DNA from: Earliella scabrosa | Lineage: Eukaryota; Basidiomycota; Agaricomycetes; Polyporales; Polyporaceae | Length of the DNA stretch: 64,000 bases | Direction: 5' to 3' | Assembly (NCBI GenBank): GCA_022605405.1 | Contig: JABYQQ010000017.1 | Coordinates: 868,001 to 932,000 of the forward strand | Shown here: positions 29,712 through 38,130 of the stretch, one piece after another | Layout: every line of letters starts with the position of its first letter | How positions within the stretch are numbered: the stretch's first letter is position 1 | Notes under the pieces: model-generated | The model's input: the letters and a program-made list of their open reading frames with translations, nothing else | Database searches by the model: none | What the model was told of the DNA's origin: nothing | Translations under genes and position numbers: made by a program

Positions 29712-29875
29712 GTGGACTGGGCGGGGCGGGGCAATCGGGCTGGGCGGGTCATTTGGGCTGGGCGGATCAATTGGGCTGGGCGGGTTGGTCGGGTTGGGCG
29801 GGCCAATTGGGCTGGGCGGGTCAGTCGGGCTGGGCGGGTCAATCGGGCTGGGTGGAATGGTCGGGCCAAACAGCC
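29712..29875 (+). repeat. GC-rich minisatellite (GGGCTGGGCGGGTCAAT-like)
   Basis: About ten 15-18-bp units of GGGCTGGGCGGGTC with AAT or AGT variants. The array is strongly G-rich on the plus strand, so it is open in three frames and could form G-quadruplex-like structure. Not coding. Confidence 0.75.
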
Positions 29876-30364
29876 CTGGTTAGGCTGGGACAAGGTTCCG
29901 TATTGTAGTGAAAAGCGGAGTCAGAAAAAATTGGTTTGCCCTGATGAGCTGCAAATGAATCAAGTCTGTGACACTGTGACATATTCACAAGGCTGTGGGT
30001 AAACAAAATGCAGCCGGAGGGCTGGGAAGGAAGTAAAATAATGTTGAACTACACGATGTTAGTGGTGTTGGTCAAACAACAGCCATAACTGAATGGAGTG
30101 TCTGTGCAGAGTATGTATATATAGATTCTGCTTATCCAGTCTTGTAGACACATAGTTTATTGGGCCGGAATACTCCTGTATAGATGGAGTACACCTGGCC
30201 GGGATGCCTCAGTACAGATGCAGTCTTCCCGGTCGGGGTGTTACTGTGGGGATGCTGCATACCCGGCTGGGCTACTACTGTACAGACACTGTGCACCCGG
30301 CCGGGCTACCCGGGTCATGATGTCTTCGGCCCGGCCGGGAAACACAGATGGCACCACTGGACAC

Positions 30365-30700
30365 CCGGCCGGGCTGTCTGCATCGCAATGTAGCTATCCC
30401 GGCCGGAGTGTCTGCGTTGCAACATATGTACCCCGACCGGAGTGTCTGCATTGCAATGTATGTACCCCGGCCGGGCTGTCTGCATTGCAATGTATGTACC
30501 CCGGCCGGAGTGTCTGCGTTGCAATGTATGTACCCCGGCCGGGCTGTCTGCATTGCAACGTATGTACCCCGGCCGGAGTGTCTGCGTTGCAATGTATGTA
30601 TCCCGGCCGGACTGTCTGCATTGCAACGTATGTATCCCGGCCGGGCTGTCTGCATTGCAACGTATAGATCCCGGCCGGACTGTCTGCACTACCAGAGATG
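30365..30700 (+). repeat. 34-bp minisatellite array with CCCGGCCGGG cores
   Basis: About ten units of a 34-bp repeat (CCCCGGCCGGAGTGTCTGCA then TTGCAATGTATGTA, with G/A and C/T variants) in head-to-tail order. The 10-bp core is palindromic. Looser units with the same core continue upstream to about 30,170. The array is open in several frames as an artefact of its periodicity. Confidence 0.85.
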
Positions 30701-30814
30701 TAGTCCAGCCAGAGAAAGCAGATGTAGAACAACCAGTGTATGTATTTATCTTTTTGACGATATATGATGCAACTTCACATAATGGTGATATGGAAAAATA
30801 TGCAGATATGCAGT

Positions 30815-31400
30815 GATTGTGCAGCCGGTGCACCCGGCTCAAGGTAGAAGCACATCTCCTGCTCCATCTGGGTGGTGTGTGCTCTTGGTTGGTTGTGCAA
30901 CCAGATTAGGAGGCCATGAAAGTGTCAAAGTAGTCAGCTCAGGGTGGGAACCCCCAGATTATATCCCAGGTGCCGCTTGTGTGACCGAGCCGGTGCACCC
31001 GGCTCGAGGTAGAAGCACATCTCTCTCTTTATATAGGCGAAGTGTGCTCTTGGTTGGTCGCGCAACCGGCTCAGGAGGGCATTATGGTATTCAGATAGTT
31101 AGCTCAAGATAGGTGCACACCCAGATTGTATCCCAGGTGCTGCTGGTGCGAGCGACCCGGCGCACCCGGCTCGAGGTGACCCGGTGCACCCGGCTGGAGG
31201 TGACCCGGTGCACCCGGCTTGAGGTAGGAACACATCTTCCGCTCTATCTGAATGGAGTGTGCTCTTGGCTGGTTGTGCGACCAGCTGAGGTGGGCATTAA
31301 AGTGTCTGGGTAGTCAGCTCAGGGTGTGTGTGCACCCTGATTGTATCCAGGATGCTGCTAATGCAAGCGACCCGGTGCACCCGGCTGAGCACCTTGCCAC
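30815..31400 (-). repeat. ~160-bp satellite units, right arm
   Basis: Units with GCCGGTGCACCCGGCT cores near 30,823, 30,990, 31,160 and 31,370, inverted relative to the left-arm units. A local triplication of a 21-bp GACCCGGTGCACCCGGCTSGAGGT-like stretch lies at 31,155-31,222. Confidence 0.65.
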
Positions 31401-31901
31401 CCTGTCTGGGTAAATTGGTCCTCTGGCTGAAATTACACAGCAGCCAGGCTGCATTCATGTTGCTACACTACAGCACTACCATAACACACTCTCCCGGCCG
31501 GGATATGGCAGTGGGCAGGCAGCAGTTCCCGGCCGGGATGTGTCAGTGTCAATGCGTTTACGTCCCGGCCGGTACATACATGTGGGCATATATTATGCCC
31601 GGTCGGGCCCGGCTGGTCCACTGGAGTGGGCAATTGTCAGCCCGGCTCGAACACTAACGTGAGGATTTCTACTGAGTGGGCTCGTATGATATACCATTCA
31701 AACCAGAAAAATCAGCTCTATTCAATGGCACTGCTTTGGAAATAATCTGGCTACAACTGAGCCAACTATTTACTATCAACTAATAACTACACAGGTTCCA
31801 CTTCCAGCACACTGTATCTATAATATATCTATGGGTACTTGGCAGGATATCTTAGAGTAAGCTTTTTGTTAATTATATTCTCACTCATCAATTGTATTCT
31901 G

Positions 31902-32687
31902 CCAGACATGGCCTACTTCTCGACAAGTCCCTGCATATGCACACGTCTCACCCCCTTGGACACAGCCGACTCTACTCCCGAATTCACGCGTCATCGAGAC
32001 ATTCGCAGAGTCTCGCCTTTCATCACCACCTCCGGCCTGAGTCTCTGGGTGTACGAGTCGGACAGCGTCAGCGCCTGCTCCCCCATTAGCCGCACATTTT
32101 GTAGCGCGCTGATGAACTTTGTAACGGAGTACTCGTTCGGGTGCGCATATCCGCGCCTGACGCTGAGCAAGAAGTCCCTCCAGTCGGACTTGTCTCTCGA
32201 CACGCTCTCCAACGAGGACTACACGGTGTCTCATAGGCTGAAGAGTTTCGGGTTCGAGTTCGCGACCCATCCGGCGGAGTGGCCAGAGTATCGCAACCGC
32301 GTGAGTTGCGACGCTACGTCCAACGCGTTCCCGTGCTTCCACGACAAGTACATTTGTCCGGATCAGGGCCGGTACTTCGGGGACAAGGGATCCCTCGTGG
32401 CGTTTATGGACACGCTTGGCGTTGATCCAGCGTTTGCTCGAGCTCGTGGTATCATGCCATTTGGCCATGCAGCCGCGTGGCGCTTGTGGAACAGCAGTCG
32501 GTGCGTTCAGCTTTGCGCGTTCCTGGACGACCTTTTGCACGAAGGCGTGGTCTCAATGCCCTTGTTCATCGCCCACCGCGCGGTTCTCCCAGAATATCCA
32601 TACAACAACGCTGTCCTCGATTACCCCAGATCCGTTACATCGCCTCCTCCTTCCCCACCCAGTCGCGTCCATTCCGCGCCCCCCTAG
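31902..32687 (+). pseudogene. 3' half of the split F-box/NTase-like gene
   Basis: From about 31,970 the frame carries the C-terminal half of the family: CSALMNFVTEYSFGCAYPRLTL matches TALINFVTPFSFGCGYPDLTL of the intact paralogue, YFGDKGSLVAFMD matches FFGDARSITEFMD, and AAWRL matches VGWRL. It begins just right of the 8.2-kb element, and the N-terminal half lies just left of it. Conceptual removal of the element with one flanking repeat does not leave one continuous frame, so an extra indel has accumulated. The end is Ser/Pro-rich and may be altered. Confidence 0.7.
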
Positions 32688-33413
32688 TGTACTGCTCTGT
32701 CAGTCTTGTCGTCTCTCGATCTCACGCGTTCTCTGCTGTATTCATACCATATATGTACCGCTCGGCCCCCCCGCGTCCCCCCCCCGCTGCGTCTCCGTTT
32801 GCCTCGATCTGTTACTGATACTCGTCAATGTTCGTAGTCACAAAAGCTCCTGGAATACGTCTTTTCACAGTCTTCGTGTGCTTCACTGCCCAAGTAATGT
32901 GCTCCCCATTGTGAACAGCGCAGCAAGGCTCGCGCATTTCGGGCTTCTCTGGCCAACGCGTGCTCGATTGTATGGTCATGAGAGTCTCGACTCCTACACA
33001 TTCTGGTTTCTCCCTCAATAGACACAACGAGTACCGGACGCACGTGTCAAAATGTCGTCAAGCTCCCAAAGAATGGAATGCGAACACACGCGCCCCCAAG
33101 TGTCTCGGCTAAAACCACATTCCTCGTCCTCGGGCATTGGTGGGCGCTGAAACAGGGGCCCTTTGTTCGAATGGCTCTCAAGGTACGGGCTCCGTAGACT
33201 TCTAAGTTCTTTGGATGCGCTTCTTGGCTAGAATGTCCGTCAATATACATCGAACAGGTGCCTCGCGGCCTCGCGATCTCCGGCTTGATCATATCGCATT
33301 AGTCTACTGCCTCATTCGTGTTCGTGAGAAAATCTACAACAACCCTCCTGTCTTGTTCCTTCGACGCGCACCCTGCATCCTCATTCTCCCATGAACCATG
33401 CCCACCTGGCCCA
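32688..33413. other. Intergenic, no supported gene
   Basis: C-rich pyrimidine runs near 32,765-32,790 and short open frames only. The right end is the promoter of the interrupted F-box/NTase-like gene. Confidence 0.4.
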
Positions 33414-33419
33414 TATAAA
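33414..33419 (+). promoter_or_regulatory. TATA box of the interrupted F-box/NTase-like gene
   Basis: TATAAA, 39 bp upstream of ATG 33453 and in a C-rich context. It supports 33453 rather than an earlier in-frame ATG (33318) as the start. Confidence 0.55.
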
Positions 33420-33495
33420 CCCGCAGCTGAGGGATTCTGGGGCATAGAAGTCATGCAGTCCCCCTCAAAGAAGAACACTGGCACTAGCGCGCCGG

Positions 33496-33853
33496 TGTGG
33501 TAGTACTGCGTGCTGTACTCGTAGTTACTGCCCGACGTCTTGGGCGTCTCGCTTACCCAATATGGACTCTATCATTCTTCCGCGTAGATATACGACCGCT
33601 GCGCGGTTGCGTTGCTCCTTGGTTCCTACCCCGACAGACGACCTGCCGTATTACTTGACTCGCACCGACTACTACTTCCCTAGCTACTCTACGCCGACTA
33701 CAATCCGACATTCATTCGATCCAACCGACTGCCTTATCCGCGCACGCGCGCACACACCACACGCACTCACCGCTCAAGCCCATCTCGACTCAGCTGATCC
33801 CGACGCCGCCCACGAATTCTGTGAAGTACGAGGTCACTCTCACCACTTCGACA
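33496..33853 (+). repeat. Left LTR (358 bp)
   Basis: TGTGGTAGTACTGCG ... CCACTTCGACA, identical as read to 36004-36361. It contains a pyrimidine-rich middle and an alternating CGCGCACACACC stretch. Confidence 0.9.
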
Positions 33854-34047
33854 GTGGAGCCCACCGCGAGGGGTGGTTTTCTGGGCATTAGCTGAGTACC
33901 GCGCTCGATACTGTCCCGCTACCACATACCCCTATCTTCCTACCATCACTACCGCTGCTTTCTCCTCTCTTTCCCTGATCTCACACGATCAACCACCGAC
34001 TCTTTCCCATTCTATTCGTTTACATATCGCTCTGCATAGCTACCGAC

Positions 34048-35706
34048 ATGTCTTCACAGACGTACTTCATGCCCATTCCCCGCACTTCCGAGGCACCCTG
34101 CTTCAATGGCCACAACTTGTCCAAGTTCATGACCGCCCTCGAGCATCACCTGTCTTGCGCGAAGATTACAGACGAAGATATTCGAGTCAACTACATCATG
34201 CGCTACAGCTGCAAAGAGATTCGACGCGATATCGGTCACCTCTCAGAGCTTGATCGCTCGAAGACCGGCAAGAGCTGGAAAGAAGCGAAGCTTTTCCTCC
34301 TCGACTTCTATGGCGAGCTCGACGACGATTCCCCGCTCCCAGAGTTCCGGAAATGGATTCAGACGATGGCGGACAAGCCCGCGTTCGTCTCAGAGACCCA
34401 GGTGAATACGTACTACACCGATTTCATGTCCCGAGGCCAGCCACTGCTTGACAACGTGCAGATATCATATGGCGACTTGTGCTTCGCCTTCATTCAGGGC
34501 GTGCCATCGTCCATGAAGGCAACTCTGCGACACCTCATTCCGGCTGAACGGCGCAACCGCTTCACACCATATGCGGTCAACGATACGCTGGACCTTCTCC
34601 GCTCCCTTGTCCGACGCAGCCAACCGATACAACCGCCCCCCATGCTTCCGTCGTTCCCTTCTCCTACCTCGGCTGCATCTCCTGCACTCACGACCATCCC
34701 ACTTCTCTCCGCACCCACTACGTCTCTCCCTACGAACTTGCGACATGCGTCGCCCTTGCGTTCCCTTCCGAACCCTCTAGTCCAGCCCGAGAACGACGGC
34801 CATCAGCCTCCCAAACAGCCATCGGACACGGCGCGTCCTGGGTATAGACAAGACGAGGGAACACGAGACGACACGTCCGTGCCTCAGCTGGAAGCTAAGC
34901 ACACAGTTCCTACCGCCTCAGATATTCAACAGACTACCAAACTCGACGTTCAGATGTTCAACCACTCTCTCAAGCAACCACACAGGCAGTGTCTACTGAA
35001 CCATGGTGATCTGTCCGCCACCGCCGCATCTCTCGTCCATCAAGTCGACATCGCCGTCATGCGACAGTCCCCATACTCCGAGCCCAGCACACCAGAGTGC
35101 ATACTGATAGCAGAGCGTCTCCCGTCCCTCAACGTGAACGATCGCCCTATGGACCTCCCCGTCTACCTCGACCACGCGCGTGTCGGCGTTGGAGGACATC
35201 AGCTGCCACCCTATCCAATCTACTCCCCCGACAAGCCTACCAGTACGCCGACTCACGACGCTTGCACCCACGATGGCGATGCATTGGCGTGGCACGTCGG
35301 AGGCCTCATGTTTGACCCCGCGGATTCTGCCTCCACTCCTAGTCCTGTCGCTCCGATGCCTCCCACCACTCTACACAACATGCCTGCGTCCAACATCACG
35401 CACGACTCTGAGCCGCCCATCCCGTTCATCCGCGCCTGCATCCTAGCTGCGCCCCTCCATATTCTGCATCCGCCGCTTGTCACTTTCATTCTCACCCTTC
35501 TGTCGCATTGCCGCCACATCTCACCATCTCCGATTCGAACCTTTTTCCCTCTGCGCCCCTGCACCAGCCCAGAGCACGACCGTCCATGGCGAGCCATTCA
35601 GCCCCCGTTCCACCTCGGAATACACAGACCGACTGTTCCTGATGGACATCATGTCAGCATCATCCCTACCACCATCTTCATGCCATCATGGCGACCATCC
35701 GGATAG
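34048..35706 (+). CDS. Gag-like protein of the LTR element
   Basis: 552 residues from ATG 34048. The first ~200 residues are helical and capsid-like: they open with the APCFNGHNLSKFMTALEHHL block and include KSWKEAKLFLLDFYGELDD and SYGDLCFAFIQGVP, as in LTR-retrotransposon gag proteins. The rest is Pro/Ser/Thr-rich low complexity, with no zinc knuckle and no catalytic domain. The frame is intact, in keeping with the identical LTRs. Confidence 0.75.
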   Translation: MSSQTYFMPIPRTSEAPCFNGHNLSKFMTALEHHLSCAKITDEDIRVNYIMRYSCKEIRRDIGHLSELDRSKTGKSWKEAKLFLLDFYGELDDDSPLPEFRKWIQTMADKPAFVSETQVNTYYTDFMSRGQPLLDNVQISYGDLCFAFIQGVPSSMKATLRHLIPAERRNRFTPYAVNDTLDLLRSLVRRSQPIQPPPMLPSFPSPTSAASPALTTIPLLSAPTTSLPTNLRHASPLRSLPNPLVQPENDGHQPPKQPSDTARPGYRQDEGTRDDTSVPQLEAKHTVPTASDIQQTTKLDVQMFNHSLKQPHRQCLLNHGDLSATAASLVHQVDIAVMRQSPYSEPSTPECILIAERLPSLNVNDRPMDLPVYLDHARVGVGGHQLPPYPIYSPDKPTSTPTHDACTHDGDALAWHVGGLMFDPADSASTPSPVAPMPPTTLHNMPASNITHDSEPPIPFIRACILAAPLHILHPPLVTFILTLLSHCRHISPSPIRTFFPLRPCTSPEHDRPWRAIQPPFHLGIHRPTVPDGHHVSIIPTTIFMPSWRPSG

Positions 35707-36003
35707 TGTGTATTCTGCTCACCCCATAGTATTACCCTCCCTTTCCCTGAAGACGATGCGATACTGTACTGTTTGATTCCCTTCGAGTTCTCTGCCATCT
35801 CGTTCCACTCCCACCCACCCCAACCCTTCTTTTGGATCTTCCGACGACTTGCATATGTTGACGACGTCGGGACGACGTCTATTTTGCTGTGGTGACTTGT
35901 GATTTCATCTGTTCACATAATGAGCCCCCATTTCCTCCTCTTTCTCTCATATTGACTTGCTTCTTCCAGACGTCGAGGTCGACGTCTCTGATGTTTTGGT
36001 GAC

Positions 36004-36361
36004 TGTGGTAGTACTGCGTGCTGTACTCGTAGTTACTGCCCGACGTCTTGGGCGTCTCGCTTACCCAATATGGACTCTATCATTCTTCCGCGTAGATATA
36101 CGACCGCTGCGCGGTTGCGTTGCTCCTTGGTTCCTACCCCGACAGACGACCTGCCGTATTACTTGACTCGCACCGACTACTACTTCCCTAGCTACTCTAC
36201 GCCGACTACAATCCGACATTCATTCGATCCAACCGACTGCCTTATCCGCGCACGCGCGCACACACCACACGCACTCACCGCTCAAGCCCATCTCGACTCA
36301 GCTGATCCCGACGCCGCCCACGAATTCTGTGAAGTACGAGGTCACTCTCACCACTTCGACA
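36004..36361 (+). repeat. Right LTR (358 bp)
   Basis: Copy of 33496-33853. The downstream flank CCGG repeats the upstream flank of the left LTR. Confidence 0.9.
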
Positions 36362-37452
36362 CCGGCAGCCGCGCTTCGACCATTCTCCTCCACCCTGAAC
36401 ATCTCCGAAACGTTCGACTTGAACGGCAGCCGCGATCCCGAGGGACGTGAGGGTTCCGTGGTTCTAGATTTGGAGGGGCCTATCGAGTACGTTGTCTCCA
36501 ACATCTCGAAGCTTAGCAGCGCTCAATGCCACGTACTCAGCGTGCCCATCGACGTCCTCGTCGAGGTCATCCACCAATCTGACATCATCGCCGTTATCGT
36601 ATGGTGCAGGACCTGTAGAGCGTTCTTCACCGTGGCGGCGGTCACGATGCAAACGCGTTACCGAGCCGCCGTACGTCCCTTCATTGACAATATCCCCCTC
36701 TTCGACACCCTTCTCCGCGAGGCAGAAGGCATCATATCGGGTTCTCTCGCTCTCCGCTTCTTTCTCGAAGACGAGGGCTGGGAGCCTCGTGACATGGACA
36801 TCTACATACCTGAACACAAGTTCGACACCTTCATCAAGCGCGTAACGGACCCAGCTCTGCTCGGATTCACAGAGAGTCCACCTGCTTCCGGGGATGGGGA
36901 GGCGGTTACATCGGGGGAGATCGGACACAACGGGATTCGTGCCGTTCAAAGGTACCATACCCGCACGGGTCGACCTGTAGACATTGTCCAGAGTCTTGCT
37001 CGCACCCCAGTCCTTCCTTTACAGTCATTTTGGAGTACGCTCGTCAGCAACTTCCTTACTCCAGACGCCTGCATCTGTGGTTTCCCGTCCCCCACGATGA
37101 ACAGACGCGGGTTGGTCAAGGCAGGGCCCCTCACCAAACGAGACGACGCGGCCATCTCGAAGTACACCGACCGCCAGTTCTCCTTTGTCCAGGATCATTG
37201 GCGCGAATCGACCACTGTCCAAGTCGCGTGGGATCACCAGTACTTCGGCGATACCAACGCGCTCGTCATTGACCACAGACTCCATTTCGATGACCCTTCC
37301 CCCGAGCTTCCCATCTGGCCCACCTCCCGCGGCTGGAGGATGTCGCTTCAGCATGCGTACGTGTCTGTCTGTAATTATTGACAAACATGCTAACGTTTAA
37401 CGTATACAGTTCGTGCAGGAAGCGAGGGCGCACCGGTAGCCTGCGTGCGTGA

Positions 37453-38130
37453 CGTCGTGAACTTACGCTTCCGCTCCTGTGTATGCTACGTGCTTCTCCG
37501 TCTCCAGCGATCTCGTCTGTCCGTTGTACAGTACGCCCGTTTATGTGATGTACGCCGTCCAATGTACACCTCTCCATCGTACGCGCAGTTGGCAAGGTAT
37601 GCGGTAAGGGTGTCACGTACTCGACGCACAGCGTCCCTTGCAGCAAGGTGTCTCGTTCGCGTCGGGCCGGCGGCCTGCATTTGCACCTATTCTCCTCCCG
37701 CGCCTTTGTCCCTGTCGACAAGGAGTACGGTTGTCCCGACGAAACCCGTGAGGTCGAGTAAGTGGTTCCAACTGCTCACGGATTAGTGCGCGCTGATCGT
37801 CTGAATCCCGTTAGGCCTGCTGTCAGAACGGCTTTGTATAACTTCTAGACGTTGCAGAATAAACGCGAGCTATGCTTCCTCTCCGTCCCGCACCCACCTT
37901 ACGAGCGCATGCCCCCGCGAACTCTCTCTCCGGCGCGCCGGCCCGAATTCGCAAATCCGTTTCGCGATCACGTGAACTCATACAGGCTGTTGTTGAGGCG
38001 CTGATCAATGACGCGGGAAGAGCGCTTGACGAACAGAGCTGTCGAGGTTGGTTCTCTCCTCATCGTCCTTCACTCTCTTCAGGCTAGCGGCACCGATAGT
38101 CTTTCTATTGCTTTTGAGTCTGGCACACCC
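37453..38130. other. Intergenic or untranslated sequence
   Basis: No supported gene. Candidate splice signals near 37,980-38,090 (ATACAG acceptor, GAGGTTGG donor) hint that part of this is the 5' leader of the GATA gene. Confidence 0.35.

Larger units (their letters stand above)
24558..31674. repeat. 7.1-kb inverted-repeat structure with satellite-bearing arms
   Basis: The termini read CAGTAGAAATACCTCAC inward from 24558 and CAGTAGAAATCCTCAC inward from 31674, followed on both sides by GAGCCGGGCTGACAATTGCC. The arms stay homologous in inverted orientation for about 1.3 kb (24558-26000 against 30360-31674). This includes ~160-bp satellite units, 34-bp CCGGCCGG units and unique stretches such as CTCTGGCTGGACTACAT. 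No convincing open frame spans the interior. No clean target duplication is visible directly at these ends. Confidence 0.7.
23676..31892. mobile_element. 8.2-kb inverted-repeat element splitting the F-box/NTase-like gene
   Basis: The ends are inverted ATTGATGAGTGA (23676 rightwards, 31892 leftwards). They are flanked directly by TGTATTACG on the left and TGTATTCTG on the right, a degenerate 9-bp candidate target duplication (7 of 9 identical). The interior is AT-rich, repeat-laden and without a recognisable transposase. It contains two foldback units, a 7.1-kb structure with about 1.3-kb inverted arms, and a 1.6-kb central palindrome. The superfamily is not assigned. It may be several nested insertions rather than one. 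Confidence 0.6.
33496..36361 (+). mobile_element. Gag-only LTR retrotransposon, very young insertion
   Basis: 2,866 bp with two 358-bp LTRs that I read as identical, starting TG and ending CA, and a 4-bp target duplication CCGG (33492-33495 and 36362-36365). One internal frame codes for a gag-like protein. There is no RT, integrase or protease, so it must be mobilised in trans. Sequence after the left LTR (TGGAGCCCACCGCGAG) is a candidate tRNA primer-binding site. No clear polypurine tract precedes the right LTR. It is inserted in the first coding exon of the F-box/NTase-like gene, in the same orientation. Confidence 0.85.
33453..37452 (+). pseudogene. F-box protein with NTase-like domain, disrupted by an LTR element
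   Basis: The gene is 33453-33495, then (after the inserted element and one 4-bp duplication) 36366-37356 and 37410-37452. Across the insertion the frame resumes exactly, and without it the product would be 358 residues. An F-box lies at about 72-115 (VPIDVLVEVI...WCRTCRAF). The NTase-like motif is the best preserved in the window: G140-S141 followed by D157-M158-D159 (SGSLALRFFLEDEG, then DMDIYIP), fitting the hG[GS]...DhDh pattern of polymerase-beta-type NTases. The C-terminal family blocks NFLTPDACICGFPSPTM and YFGDTNALV are present. The insertion lies 14 codons into the first exon, so no normal protein is expected unless an internal start is used. Confidence 0.75.

Noticed and set aside
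30365..30700. CRISPR-like array of regular repeats
   Set aside because: There are no distinct spacers; the whole 34-bp unit is repeated head to tail, and the genome is eukaryotic.
30184..30842. Long overlapping open frames on both strands, rich in Cys, Pro, Gly and Arg
   Set aside because: They arise from the 34-bp GC-rich tandem repeat, which is open in several frames. No non-repetitive coding sequence is present.
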